Below, piece by piece: positions 8,387-17,899 of a DNA stretch of 64,000 nucleotides (positions within the stretch are counted from its first letter, which is position 1; every line of letters starts with the position of its first letter). The notes beneath the pieces are model-generated. The model saw only the letters and a list, made by a program, of their open reading frames with translations. It made no database searches and was not told the origin of the DNA. The DNA lies in assembly GCF_003725735.1 (NCBI RefSeq), contig NZ_RJTM01000122.1, positions 1 through 64,000 of the forward strand, written 5' to 3'. The position numbers and the translations under genes are program-made. The DNA comes from Sinomicrobium pectinilyticum (GTDB taxonomy: Bacteria > Bacteroidota > Bacteroidia > Flavobacteriales > Flavobacteriaceae).

Positions 8387-10258
8387 ATGCACGAATCTTT
8401 CTTTATCCATGCTTTTATCTATCTTGCCGGGGCGGTTATCATGGTACCTATAGCCCAGTATTTTAAATTGGGTTCCGTACTGGGATACCTGCTTGCCGGA
8501 ATAATTATCGGTCCGTCTTTTCTGAAACTGGTTGGAGAAGAAAGCCAGGATGTTATGCATTTTGCCGAATTCGGGGTGGTGATGATGCTTTTTGTTATCG
8601 GCCTTGAACTCGAGCCTCTGCGTTTATGGCGGCTGCGCCGCCGTATCGTGGGACTGGGAGGGGCTCAGTTGCTCAGTACCGCCTTACTGGTTTTTATAAT
8701 TTGCAGCCTGCTCGGACTTTCCTGGCAGGTTTCCCTTACCCTGGGAACGATCATATCCATGTCATCTACCGCCATAGTACTTCAGATACTGGAAGAGAAA
8801 GGATGGAACAAGACCATGGCAGGAAGGAGTGCATTTGCCGTACTTTTGTTTCAGGATATGGCCATTATTCCCATTCTGGCCATTTTGCCGTTGTTATCTT
8901 TAAACGGGGGAAATACCACTACTGAAGAAACTACTCTCCTGGGGCACCTTCCCGGGTGGGGCCAGACTCTGGCTGTGATTGGTGCCGTAACCATAATAAT
9001 TGTAGCCGGTAAATACCTGTTGTACCCCGTATTCCGGGCTATGGCACGGACACGTCTGCGCGAAATGTTTACCGCCATCGTACTGCTGCTTGTTGTTGGA
9101 ATTGCCCTCCTCATGCACCTTGTAGGGCTAAGTCCCGCCCTGGGGGCCTTTCTGGGAGGCGTGCTACTGGCCAACAGCGAATACCGGCATGAACTGGAAA
9201 GCGCCATAGACCCGTTTAAAGGGTTGCTGCTCGGCCTGTTTTTTATGACCGTGGGATCCACGATCGATTTTAAACTGGTAGTACAACAGCCCTGGATTAT
9301 TACCGGGATGGTACTCGGGGTTATTCTCCTGAAGGCGGCGATATTGCTCTTGCTGGGAAAAATATTTAATATCCGCAATGCACAAAATTTTATTTTCAGT
9401 CTCGGCCTTGCCCAGATAGGAGAATTTGCTTTTGTACTGCTCAGTTTCAGCCTGGGAGAGGGGATAATTTCTGCGGAATTAAATTCCCTGATGATGGCTA
9501 CGGTGGCCATATCCATGGCATGTACACCATTGCTTATGATGTTCAACGAAAAATTTATCCTCACCCGTTTGTGTGCTGTTAGCGTCGATGATAAAAATAA
9601 AGATTATTCCGATGTAGAGGAGGAGGAGAACCCTGTAATTATTGCAGGATATGGTCATTTTGGAAATACGGTAGGCCGTTTTTTACAGGCCCATAATATT
9701 CCCGTTACCGTATTGGACTACGACAGCGATAATGTGGATTTTCTGAGAAAAGTAGGCCTCAAAGTCTATTTCGGAGATGCTACCAGGCACGATCTCCTGG
9801 AAATTGCCGGGGCGAACAAAGCGGAAATTTTGATTATAGCTATCGGAGACGAAGAAAAACGGATGGTCCTGATAGAAACCGTTAAAAAACATTTTCCCCA
9901 CCTCTATCTGCTGGTCCGTGCAAAAGACAGGAATGAAGCCTATAACCAGATGAACGCGGGAATGATGCATATCTACAGGGAAAGCCTGGATACCAGTCTG
10001 CGGCTTGGGGTGGATGCCCTCAAGATACTGGGCCATAAAAGGCATGAAGCCGTAAGGGCCGCAAAAACTTTTTTTGTTCATGATGAAAAAACACTCAAAT
10101 ACCTTTCCAGTATCCGGAACAATGAAGAATACATTGTAGCCATCCGCGAAAAAATGCAGGAATTGGATATATTGATGAAAGCAGATAGAGAAGAGTTTCA
10201 GGTGGAAGTCGAAGAAGAGGACCGGACAGGGGGTGGCAAAGACTTTCAGGTAAGATGA
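8387..10258 (+). CDS. CPA2 family monovalent cation:proton antiporter (KefB/KefC-like) with TrkA-N domain
   Basis: Residues about 1-390 form a 12-13 segment Na+/H+ exchanger domain (GYLLAGIIIGPSFL, MSSTAIVLQILEEKG, GAFLGGVLLANSEYRHELE, FFMTVGSTIDF). Residues about 410-530 form a Rossmann TrkA-N/RCK domain (VIIAGYGHFGNTVGRFL). This is the architecture of the glutathione-regulated K+ efflux proteins KefB/KefC and of K+(Na+)/H+ exchangers such as YbaL. The length, 623 residues, is normal. It acts in the inner membrane in ion and pH homeostasis. No KefF/KefG partner is adjacent, so glutathione gating cannot be assumed. Confidence 0.93.
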   Translation: MHESFFIHAFIYLAGAVIMVPIAQYFKLGSVLGYLLAGIIIGPSFLKLVGEESQDVMHFAEFGVVMMLFVIGLELEPLRLWRLRRRIVGLGGAQLLSTALLVFIICSLLGLSWQVSLTLGTIISMSSTAIVLQILEEKGWNKTMAGRSAFAVLLFQDMAIIPILAILPLLSLNGGNTTTEETTLLGHLPGWGQTLAVIGAVTIIIVAGKYLLYPVFRAMARTRLREMFTAIVLLLVVGIALLMHLVGLSPALGAFLGGVLLANSEYRHELESAIDPFKGLLLGLFFMTVGSTIDFKLVVQQPWIITGMVLGVILLKAAILLLLGKIFNIRNAQNFIFSLGLAQIGEFAFVLLSFSLGEGIISAELNSLMMATVAISMACTPLLMMFNEKFILTRLCAVSVDDKNKDYSDVEEEENPVIIAGYGHFGNTVGRFLQAHNIPVTVLDYDSDNVDFLRKVGLKVYFGDATRHDLLEIAGANKAEILIIAIGDEEKRMVLIETVKKHFPHLYLLVRAKDRNEAYNQMNAGMMHIYRESLDTSLRLGVDALKILGHKRHEAVRAAKTFFVHDEKTLKYLSSIRNNEEYIVAIREKMQELDILMKADREEFQVEVEEEDRTGGGKDFQVR

Positions 10259-10507
10259 AAGGTGTTAAAAAAATGGTAAAAGTAACCGTGCCTCATCTTT
10301 CGGAAGGGCCGGGGGTTGATTAAGCCGAAAATAAACTATATATTTAGAGCATATAGAATCCCGGATTTCCGTAACTTTCTGTTGTGATTGTGTTTAGTCT
10401 GAATATTGCTGCGGGATATTCATACTGTTGTACGTATGGTAATTATCCCTGTATGTAATAGCTTACGGGAACCCGGGATCTTGTTCATATCAGGAAAATT
10501 ATAACAC

Positions 10508-11680
10508 ATGCTCAAAAAACCGGTATATCTGGATTATAATGCGACCACGCCTTGCGACCCCGATGTTGTGGACGCTATGATTCCGTATTTTTCGGAACAT
10601 TTCGGTAATACGGCCAGTAGGGACCACAGTTACGGCTGGGAAGCGGGTGAAGCGGTAGAGTTGGCCCGGAGAAAAATCGCCCGGCTCATAGGGGCGCCTT
10701 CATCCGGGATGGTATTTACTTCAGGGGCCACAGAAGCATTGAACTTTGCGTTAAAAGGAATTTCGGAGACGGGAAAACCTCATAAAAATCACATCATAAC
10801 CTCCCGGACGGAACATGAAGCCGTATTGGATACCTGCCGGTATCTGGAAAAAAAAGGCTGTACGATAACATATCTCGGAGTAGACACTTTCGGAAATATC
10901 GATTTGCAGGAACTGGAAAGGGAGATCAGGCCCGAAACAGTGGCAATAGTATTGATGTATGCCAATAACGAAACGGGACTTGTACACCCGGTAAGGCAAA
11001 TCGGGAAAATAACAAGAAAATACCGCGTCCTTTTTGTTTGTGATGCAACCCAGGCGGTCGGTAAGATCCCGGTAAATATCCTTGAAAACAATATAGATCT
11101 GCTGGCATTTTCATCTCATAAAATGTACGGGCCCAAAGGGGTGGGGGCATTGTATATGGGCGAAGAGGCCAGGAAAAGAATATCCCCGTTGCTTCACGGA
11201 GGAAAGCATGAAAAAGGATTTCGCAGCGGTAGCCTGAATGTACCGGGAATTGTGGGGTTCGGGAAAGCTGCGGAAATATGTTACGCACGGATGGATACGG
11301 AGTCCAGGCGCCTGGAACGGCTCCGGAATATGATGGAAAACATATTACTTACCGCGGACAGGCTGGCAGTGAATGGCGATACGGGGAACAGGCTTTCACA
11401 TGTTACCAATATTTCCGTCGACGGGATAGAAGGAGAGACGTTCATACTGTCCCTCGCTATGGATATTGCCGTGAGCTGCGGAAGTGCATGTTCGGGAAAT
11501 GTACATACCCCTTCCCATGTTCTTCGGGCCATGGGAATGTCGGCAGAGCAGGCGGGAAATTCCCTGCGCCTGAGCCTCGGAAGGTTTACGACGGAAGAAG
11601 AGGCCCGTTTCGCCGCAGAAACCATAGTCCGGGCGATTAAGGAGAGAAGGAAAAGACGATTGATAACGACAAACGGCTGA
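10508..11680 (+). CDS. Cysteine desulfurase (NifS/IscS class)
   Basis: This is a 390-residue aminotransferase class V enzyme. The PLP lysine is K205 in SSHKMYGPKGVG, the cofactor-stacking histidine is H103 in TEHEAV, and the persulfide cysteine is C328 in SCGSACSG. It removes sulfur from cysteine to form an enzyme persulfide. No IscU or Suf scaffold gene is adjacent. It stands at the head of the Mo-cofactor cluster, 37 bp before XdhC, so a role in sulfur supply to MoaD thiocarboxylation or to sulfuration of the Mo centre is more likely than general Fe-S assembly. That role is inferred from context. C324 close to the catalytic cysteine is an additional feature. Confidence 0.9.
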   Translation: MLKKPVYLDYNATTPCDPDVVDAMIPYFSEHFGNTASRDHSYGWEAGEAVELARRKIARLIGAPSSGMVFTSGATEALNFALKGISETGKPHKNHIITSRTEHEAVLDTCRYLEKKGCTITYLGVDTFGNIDLQELEREIRPETVAIVLMYANNETGLVHPVRQIGKITRKYRVLFVCDATQAVGKIPVNILENNIDLLAFSSHKMYGPKGVGALYMGEEARKRISPLLHGGKHEKGFRSGSLNVPGIVGFGKAAEICYARMDTESRRLERLRNMMENILLTADRLAVNGDTGNRLSHVTNISVDGIEGETFILSLAMDIAVSCGSACSGNVHTPSHVLRAMGMSAEQAGNSLRLSLGRFTTEEEARFAAETIVRAIKERRKRRLITTNG

Positions 11681-11717
11681 TATCGTTCGGTACGAAGCGA
11701 AATTAAAAGACAGATCG

Positions 11718-12881
11718 TTGAGTTTAGCAAAAGAAATACGGCAGATCATTGAAGCCTACGACCAGGCTACAGCGCAGGGAAAGAGGACCGCGCTGGCCAC
11801 GGTGGTACATGTGGATGGATCGTCCTATCGCCGTCCCGGGGCCCGGATGCTTATTACCGAAGACGGGGAACTTACGGGAGCCATAAGCGGGGGGTGCCTT
11901 GAAGGAGATGCCTTGCGAAAATCGTTGTTGGTCATTATGCAGGATTATCCCATGCTGGTAACTTATGATACTTCCGATGAGGATGACGCTCTTCTGGGTG
12001 TTGGTCTCGGATGTAACGGTATTATACGGGTGCTGATCGAACCCGTGTCCGGTTCCGTATCTCCGAATCCCGTGGAATTTTTGAAAAAACTGGAAAAAGA
12101 CAGGTATCCCGCTGTCCTTGTAACCCTTTTTTCCCTGGAAGATCACAGAAGCAGAATGCAGGGGACCTGCCTGTTCCTGAAAGAAAAAGAATCTGCCGGA
12201 GAACTGGATGGAAGGCTGCTGCAGGAATCCCTTTTACAGGAAAGTATTACTGTCCTGGAGAACCGGCATTCCGTTTTTAGGAAATACCGGGCGGAACAAG
12301 AAGAAATAGTTGCTTTCATACAGTATATCGAGCCGGAAATAAACCTGGTTATTGCAGGGGCGGGGAATGATATTTTTCCCGTAGTAGAGATGGCCGGCAT
12401 ACTCGGATGGAAAGTTACCCTGATAGACGGCCGGCCGAACTACGCCAACAAACAGCGTTTCTCCTCGTGCACTATTGTGATCGGCGAACCCGAAAAAGCA
12501 TTGAACATGATAGAAACAGATAACCGAACCGCCGTTTTACTAATGACACATAACTATAATTACGATAAAGTCATGATGCGGCAGTTGCTGCAAAAGGACA
12601 TTCCGTACATTGGAATGCTCGGGCCTGAAAAAAAGCGGGAACGCCTACTGGATGAACTTCGGGAAGAGGGTATGGAGATAAATGCCGCCCCGGCAAATGT
12701 CTTTAGTCCGGTGGGACTGGATATAGGAGCGGAGACTTCCGAAGAAATAGCACTGTCCGCGATTTCGGAAATAAAAGCTGTTTTTGCCGGGAAACCGGGA
12801 AAATATCTCAGGGATAACAAAGGGAGTATCCATAAAACTAATGACACAGAACTAACAGATAAAATAAATATAAATGCCTAG
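11718..12881 (+). CDS. XdhC/CoxI family molybdoenzyme maturation factor
   Basis: The N-terminal XdhC_CoxI domain has VVHVDGSSYRRPGARMLITEDGELTGAISGGCLEGD, followed by the conserved YDTSDEDD...GLGCNG. The C-terminal Rossmann-like domain follows from about residue 210 (LVIAGAGNDIFPVVEMAGILGW, then DGRPNYA). Family members bind sulfurated Mo cofactor and hand it to xanthine-dehydrogenase-type enzymes. The predicted start is a TTG at 11718; no better in-frame ATG is close. The stop overlaps the start of the next gene by 8 bp, indicating translational coupling. Its client is probably the IorAB-like enzyme at 18294-21064. Confidence 0.92.
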   Translation: MSLAKEIRQIIEAYDQATAQGKRTALATVVHVDGSSYRRPGARMLITEDGELTGAISGGCLEGDALRKSLLVIMQDYPMLVTYDTSDEDDALLGVGLGCNGIIRVLIEPVSGSVSPNPVEFLKKLEKDRYPAVLVTLFSLEDHRSRMQGTCLFLKEKESAGELDGRLLQESLLQESITVLENRHSVFRKYRAEQEEIVAFIQYIEPEINLVIAGAGNDIFPVVEMAGILGWKVTLIDGRPNYANKQRFSSCTIVIGEPEKALNMIETDNRTAVLLMTHNYNYDKVMMRQLLQKDIPYIGMLGPEKKRERLLDELREEGMEINAAPANVFSPVGLDIGAETSEEIALSAISEIKAVFAGKPGKYLRDNKGSIHKTNDTELTDKININA

Positions 12882-14253
12882 AGCATTATTTACAATTGCT
12901 ACAACCGTAATCCTGTTTTCCTGTCAACACGAAAGACCGGAAGGCATTATCATTAATTCTGTTACAGGAAATACACAGATAGACAGTCTGTATATTTCAT
13001 CGGAGGTACCGGCCGAAGAAAGTAAATATCTGGCAGTTGTTTCCCCCGGAGATAAGGACATCCATATAAACAGTTCTGCGGAACATCCTGTTGCTGTCAG
13101 GATATCTACCAAAGACGGGAAGAAAAATTATCATATACTTTTGATGCCGGGTAAAGAACTGGATATCATTATAGAAAAAGATTCCACACTCCACACGAAT
13201 AATTTAAGTGACTCCCTCCTGAATTATATTACCAGCAGCACGCTTCCGTTTCTCAACGATAACCTCAATATTTTGATGGGGAAAAATACTCCTAAAGATA
13301 CCGTTGTTAAGATACTGGATGAGTTTCGTTTAAAAAGAGATAGTATCATTAATATTTACACAGATAAGATTACAAAGGAAGAAACAGGTTTGATTAAACT
13401 ACACAACTCTGTTAGAATAAATAACTTTCTACTTTATTACGGACTTGTTTTTAATGATATAGATCCGGGAGACGCGATCTTTGATTTTACCGAACGAATA
13501 GATCATAATGATCCTTTTTTTAAAGAATATCATAATCTCGCATTGCTTAAACTGATGAGAGGATATCTTGCAACAAAAGATTCCTTGGAAAGCATAGAAT
13601 CGTTTCTTGATTATGTGAATAATATTACCGTTAATAAAGAATTACGGGATTGGTATAAAGTGTGTTATGTCAGAGAATTGATAGAGCATTCCGGGCCGTG
13701 GAGAAAATATCAGGATAAATTCAGTGTTTCCGTACTGAAGGATATACTGCAAAAAGAAAAGTCTAATATGTTTTATGATGATCTTCGGGAAATCTCGGAA
13801 CCCTACCTGTTAACCCGAAACGGAGAGATGGCGTATGATTTTGAAGCAGAGCAAATAAACGGTGAAAAAATAAAATTGTCCGATTTTAAAGGAAGTATTG
13901 TGTTTATTGACGTGTGGACAACCTGGTGCGGACCGTGTAAAAAACAAAGGCCGGAAGTCATGGCCCTGGCTGGGAAGTATAAGGATAATCCGGAAGTAAA
14001 GGTGTTGATGATCTCCGTAGATAACTTAAAGAAAGCATGGGATGATTATACCCGAAAGCAACCCGGAGATTTCGGGACCGAATTATATGCAGAAGGTGGG
14101 TTTCAGGGAGATTTTGGTTATAATTACAATATTCATTATGTGCCGAGATACATGGTAATAGATAAGGACGGAACCATAATAAACTCACACCTGGAGAAAG
14201 CTTCGGATGCCATTGATGTTATAGAGGCCCTGGTCTCGGAAAACCAGACATAA
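12874..14253 (+). CDS. TlpA-type thioredoxin-fold lipoprotein
   Basis: A short lipoprotein signal with lipobox (ILFSC, Cys at about 16) is followed by about 300 residues of the DUF4369-like/helical N-terminal region common in Bacteroidota TlpA proteins. A thioredoxin domain comes last, with active site TWCGPC at about residues 350-355. It is a predicted periplasmic, membrane-anchored thiol-disulfide oxidoreductase. It overlaps XdhC by 8 bp and sits inside the Mo-cofactor operon, where it has no obvious role. Hand count for 13321-13680 gives 108 G+C of 360 (30%), against 45-50% in sampled lines of adjacent genes, so it may be a later insertion. Confidence 0.88.
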   Translation: MPRALFTIATTVILFSCQHERPEGIIINSVTGNTQIDSLYISSEVPAEESKYLAVVSPGDKDIHINSSAEHPVAVRISTKDGKKNYHILLMPGKELDIIIEKDSTLHTNNLSDSLLNYITSSTLPFLNDNLNILMGKNTPKDTVVKILDEFRLKRDSIINIYTDKITKEETGLIKLHNSVRINNFLLYYGLVFNDIDPGDAIFDFTERIDHNDPFFKEYHNLALLKLMRGYLATKDSLESIESFLDYVNNITVNKELRDWYKVCYVRELIEHSGPWRKYQDKFSVSVLKDILQKEKSNMFYDDLREISEPYLLTRNGEMAYDFEAEQINGEKIKLSDFKGSIVFIDVWTTWCGPCKKQRPEVMALAGKYKDNPEVKVLMISVDNLKKAWDDYTRKQPGDFGTELYAEGGFQGDFGYNYNIHYVPRYMVIDKDGTIINSHLEKASDAIDVIEALVSENQT

Positions 14254-14263
14254 ATCATATCTT

Positions 14264-14872
14264 TTGAGTACTGATCATTATGCTATTATCATCCTTGCCG
14301 CGGGAAATTCCAGTCGCCTGGGGCAACCGAAACAGTTGCTGGAATATAAAGGCAAAACCCTGTTGCAAAATGCGGTGGATGAAGCCCTGGGCACAGGTGC
14401 GGAACATGTGGTGGTTATACTGGGCGCCAATGCCGGTAATATAAAAGCCGGAATAAAGGGAGACGGGATAACATTCCTGGAAAATCCGGATTACAGAAAA
14501 GGTATGGCTTCCGGAATATCTCTCGGTACCGGATACCTGGAAAAAAAGACTGGAAACAATACAGATGGAATATTAATTATGTTATGTGACCAGCCTTTTG
14601 TAAATTCGGGACTTCTGACGGCCTTGATGAAAAAAAGGGAAGAAACAGGCGCCCCCGTAGTAGCCAGTCGGTACGGGAACCGCAAAGGCGTTCCCGCAGT
14701 ATTTCACCGGAATGTATTTCCTGAACTCCGGGAATTGACCGGAGATCAGGGTGCAAAAGGGATTATCCGCAACTATGCCGACCGGACGGAGACCGTAGAA
14801 TTTCCGCAGGGGCATATAGATATCGATACTATGGAAGACTATCACAGGCTGACAGAGGGTGATAAAAATTAA
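14264..14872 (+). CDS. MocA/MobA-like NTP transferase (Mo-cofactor nucleotidylyltransferase)
   Basis: This is a 202-residue NTP_transf_3 protein with the N-terminal signature ILAAGNSSRLGQPKQLL, MLCDQPFVN in the middle, and the GDQGAKGII segment. The RLGQPKQLL form is typical of MocA, which adds CMP to molybdopterin for xanthine-dehydrogenase-type enzymes, rather than of MobA, which makes the guanine form. That fits the hydroxylase encoded nearby. The predicted start is TTG at 14264, 10 bp after the TlpA stop. Substrate nucleotide is inferred from motif style and neighbours. Confidence 0.85.
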   Translation: MSTDHYAIIILAAGNSSRLGQPKQLLEYKGKTLLQNAVDEALGTGAEHVVVILGANAGNIKAGIKGDGITFLENPDYRKGMASGISLGTGYLEKKTGNNTDGILIMLCDQPFVNSGLLTALMKKREETGAPVVASRYGNRKGVPAVFHRNVFPELRELTGDQGAKGIIRNYADRTETVEFPQGHIDIDTMEDYHRLTEGDKN

Positions 14873-14884
14873 TAAAAAGGATCA

Positions 14885-15865
14885 ATGATAAAAGATACAT
14901 ACAACAGAACACACGATTATCTCAGGATATCCCTTACGGATGTATGTAACCTGAGATGTTTCTATTGTATGCCGGATGAAGAATATGACTTTACTCCCGA
15001 AACCAGGCTGATGCAGGTAGATGAAATAGAGCATATTGCAAGGACCTTTATTGATCTTGGAATTAAAAAAATAAGACTCACCGGGGGAGAACCCCTCGCC
15101 AGAAAAGATGTGGGGGAAATATTAAAAAGGCTGGCCGGGCTTCCCGTAACGCTCACCATGACGACCAATGCTACCCTTCTTCACCGTTATATAGATGTGC
15201 TGGAAAAAGCAGGCGTCCGGTCATTGAACATCAGCCTGGACACCCTGAAGACGGAAAAATTCCTGTGGATGACCAGGAGAAAGCAGTTCCGCATGGCACT
15301 GGATAATATAAATATGGCCATAGAAAGAGGGTTTCATGTAAAAATCAATGCCGTGGTGATGAAGGGGTTAAATGACAATGAGATAACGGATTTTGTAAAA
15401 TGGACCAAAGACACCCCGGTGCACGTTCGTTTTATTGAATTTATGCCTTTTAACGGTAATAAGTGGACGAGTAACCAGGTATTTACCTGGCAGGAAATGC
15501 TGGAGACAATAGGTTCGGAATACCGCTTTGAGCGCCTGGAAGCAAAACCTAACGATACGGCGAAGAAATACCGGGTTCCCGGCCATAGGGGAACCTTTGC
15601 CGTGATAAGTACCATGAGCGCGCCTTTTTGCAGCGGATGCAACCGTATGAGGCTCACTGCCGACGGAAAAATGAAAAACTGCCTGTTCTCGAAAGGAGAA
15701 ACCGACCTTTTGTCCGCATTGCGCAGGGGAGAGGACCTTGAGCCGCTGATCCGGGAAAATGTATTGCGAAAGGCCAAAGGACTGGGAGGCCAGATGGATG
15801 AAGATTTTAAAAAACTCGACGGTGATAAGATAGATAACCGCAGTATGATAAGCATAGGAGGGTAA
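14885..15865 (+). CDS. moaA: GTP 3',8-cyclase MoaA
   Basis: This is a radical-SAM enzyme that starts Mo-cofactor synthesis by rearranging GTP. The SAM cluster cysteines are C21, C25 and C28 (DVCNLRCFYCMP). The C-terminal substrate cluster cysteines are C249, C252 and C266 (FCSGCNRMRLTADGKMKNC). The LTGGEP motif is at about 65-70. The protein ends in the Gly-Gly tail required in MoaA (ISIGG). Length 326 is normal. The partner MoaC is not in this window and must be encoded elsewhere. The gene follows the MocA-like gene by 12 bp. Confidence 0.97.
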   Translation: MIKDTYNRTHDYLRISLTDVCNLRCFYCMPDEEYDFTPETRLMQVDEIEHIARTFIDLGIKKIRLTGGEPLARKDVGEILKRLAGLPVTLTMTTNATLLHRYIDVLEKAGVRSLNISLDTLKTEKFLWMTRRKQFRMALDNINMAIERGFHVKINAVVMKGLNDNEITDFVKWTKDTPVHVRFIEFMPFNGNKWTSNQVFTWQEMLETIGSEYRFERLEAKPNDTAKKYRVPGHRGTFAVISTMSAPFCSGCNRMRLTADGKMKNCLFSKGETDLLSALRRGEDLEPLIRENVLRKAKGLGGQMDEDFKKLDGDKIDNRSMISIGG

Positions 15866-15901
15866 CCGTAGTAAACGTCAAATACATATAGAGTAAACAG
15901 T

Positions 15902-17092
15902 ATGATTTCGGTAACCGAAGGCAGAAAAATTATAAGAGACCACACATTGCCCTTACGGCCGGTAACTATAGACACAGACAGGGCCTCGGGATATGTCCTT
16001 GCCGAAGATGTACGTGCTGGCTGCGATATCCCTCCTTTTGACCAATCGGCCATGGACGGGTATGCGATTCTTTATACCGGTTGGAAAACCGGGGAAGCAT
16101 TGCAGGTAGACGGAGAAATACCGGCAGGACAGGCAGGGACATATGAGCTCCCTTCCGGAAAGGCGGCGCGGATATTTACGGGGGCACCGATGCCGGAAGG
16201 AGCGGACACCGTGGTCATGCAGGAAAAAACAGAAAGGGAAGGAAACAGGCTTTTTATAAAAGATCCGGAACTGGAAAGAGGAAACAATGTAAGGCAAAAA
16301 GGGACCGAAATACGGAAAAGCGAACTGGCACTTGCAAAAGGTACGGTACTTACGCCGGCGGGAATAGGTTTTTTATCCGGGGTGGGGATTACAGAAATAA
16401 AAGTATTTCCCAGGCCTTCCGTCGCTGTTATTGTCACCGGGAATGAATTGCAGGCTCCCGGAAATCCCCTTCAACAGGGGCAGATATATGAGTCGAATTC
16501 GTTTATGCTGAAAGCTGCACTTCGTGAAATGGGGATTACAGATATATCCGTTGACAGTGCCGGGGATAACCTGGACGAGCTGACAACTGTACTCGGAGAG
16601 TATATCGAAAGTCACGATGTGGTATTGCTTACCGGAGGGGTCAGTGTCGGGGATTATGATTTTGTTGTAGAGGCAGCTTCAGGGTGCGGTATAACACAAA
16701 GGTTCCATAAACTCAGGCAACGCCCCGGAAAGCCTCTCTATTTCGGGACCAAAGGACAAAAAATTGTTTTCGGACTGCCGGGGAATCCTTCGTCCGTACT
16801 TACCTGTTTCTACGAATATGTCTGGATGGCACTGCAAAAACTTTCGGGGCAGGAAAAACAACTGGCAGCACTTAATGTTCCCCTGGGTAATGAGATTTCG
16901 AAAAAGAATGCCCTGACACAATTTTTAAAAGGGGTTTACACCGATGGGGAAGTGACGCCGCTTTCCGGCCAGGAATCCTTCAGGATGGGGTCTTTTGCCC
17001 ATGCCAATTGTCTTATACGGCTGGGAGAAGAAGCAAAAGACTATACAAAGGGAGAAAAAGTAGAAATACACCTGTTGCCGGTATACGGGTAG
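15902..17092 (+). CDS. moeA: Molybdopterin molybdotransferase MoeA
   Basis: It inserts molybdate into adenylylated molybdopterin. The order of signatures is the N-terminal MoeA domain (DQSAMDGYAI, GAPMPEGADTVVMQE), the MoCF-binding domain (VIVTGNEL, LLTGGVSVGDYDF, GLPGNPSSVLTCFYEYV) and the small C-terminal beta domain. Length 396 matches the family. It lies 36 bp after moaA in the same operon. Confidence 0.96.
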   Translation: MISVTEGRKIIRDHTLPLRPVTIDTDRASGYVLAEDVRAGCDIPPFDQSAMDGYAILYTGWKTGEALQVDGEIPAGQAGTYELPSGKAARIFTGAPMPEGADTVVMQEKTEREGNRLFIKDPELERGNNVRQKGTEIRKSELALAKGTVLTPAGIGFLSGVGITEIKVFPRPSVAVIVTGNELQAPGNPLQQGQIYESNSFMLKAALREMGITDISVDSAGDNLDELTTVLGEYIESHDVVLLTGGVSVGDYDFVVEAASGCGITQRFHKLRQRPGKPLYFGTKGQKIVFGLPGNPSSVLTCFYEYVWMALQKLSGQEKQLAALNVPLGNEISKKNALTQFLKGVYTDGEVTPLSGQESFRMGSFAHANCLIRLGEEAKDYTKGEKVEIHLLPVYG

Positions 17093-17172
17093 TATCCCTG
17101 AAATTTCAGGACTGCCTTTGCCTTGGAGAAGGAAAGGAAAAAATAACAGGATAACCCTAACAAAAATACAAG

Positions 17173-17400
17173 ATGAAGATATTGGTTTTCGGACAATTGA
17201 CAGACATTTTCGGGGGCTCTTTTGTACGAATGGAGGATATTCCGGATACGGATACCCTGGTCAGGAAACTGGAAGAGAAATACCCGGTATTGAAACGAAT
17301 GAAATACCTCATTGCCATAAATAAGGAAATTGTCAGGGAGAATACCCTGTTGGCAGATGGAAATGAAGTATGCCTTCTCCCTCCTTTCTCCGGAGGATAA
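17173..17400 (+). CDS. moaD: Molybdopterin synthase sulfur carrier subunit MoaD
   Basis: This is a 75-residue ubiquitin-fold protein ending in the diglycine LPPFSGG, which is thiocarboxylated and supplies sulfur to cyclic pyranopterin monophosphate in the MoaD-MoaE complex. The length and the GG end are diagnostic together with the adjacent moaE. The activating enzyme MoeB/ThiF is not seen in the window. The cysteine desulfurase at 10508 could deliver the sulfur. Confidence 0.94.
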   Translation: MKILVFGQLTDIFGGSFVRMEDIPDTDTLVRKLEEKYPVLKRMKYLIAINKEIVRENTLLADGNEVCLLPPFSGG

Positions 17401-17434
17401 GACAGGTAATATTCCTTCCGGATGTCTTACTTTA

Positions 17435-17899
17435 ATGATAAATTCTATAATCCGAAAAATGAAACGTACCCCTAAAAACATATTCAGACAAGGAGCCATA
17501 CCGGCGTCTTTTGTAGGAGAAAGTATAGCAAAACACAGCAGTAAAACCGAAATAGGAGCCCATAGTATTTTTCTGGGACAGGTACGGGCTGATGAAGCAG
17601 AAGGAAAAAAAGTAACTGCCATCGAATATACGGCTTATGAAGAAATGGCTCTGGAAAAGATGCACGAAATAAGGGAGTCTGCCTTCGCAAAATATCCTGT
17701 TACCTGTATGCACATCTATCACAGCCTGGGAAAAGTGAAAACCGGGGAAATATGCCTTTTCGTGTTTACGTCTTCACCACACCGGAAAGCAGCTATCGAA
17801 GCCTGTAATGAAATCGTGGAACGAATAAAGGCGGAACTTCCCATATGGGGAAAAGAATTGTTTGAAGATGAAGGGTATCAATGGAAAGTCAATAACTAA
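17435..17899 (+). CDS. moaE: Molybdopterin synthase catalytic subunit MoaE
   Basis: It matches MoaE over FLGQVRAD...VTAIEYTAYEEMALEKM, HSLGKVKTGEICLFVFTSSPHRKAAIEAC and the end KAELPIWGKELFEDEGYQW. The lysines of the active site lie in the KAELPIWGKE region. The reading frame stays open upstream to 17330 inside moaD, but that part does not look like MoaE. I place the start at the ATG at 17435, 34 bp after moaD, giving 154 residues; the ATG at 17459 (146 residues) is an alternative. It is the last gene of the Mo-cofactor operon. Confidence 0.93.
   Translation: MINSIIRKMKRTPKNIFRQGAIPASFVGESIAKHSSKTEIGAHSIFLGQVRADEAEGKKVTAIEYTAYEEMALEKMHEIRESAFAKYPVTCMHIYHSLGKVKTGEICLFVFTSSPHRKAAIEACNEIVERIKAELPIWGKELFEDEGYQWKVNN

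Noticed and set aside
17330-17434. N-terminal extension of MoaE overlapping moaD
   Set aside because: The extra 35 residues read out of frame through moaD and do not resemble MoaE; starts at 17435 or 17459 give the normal length.
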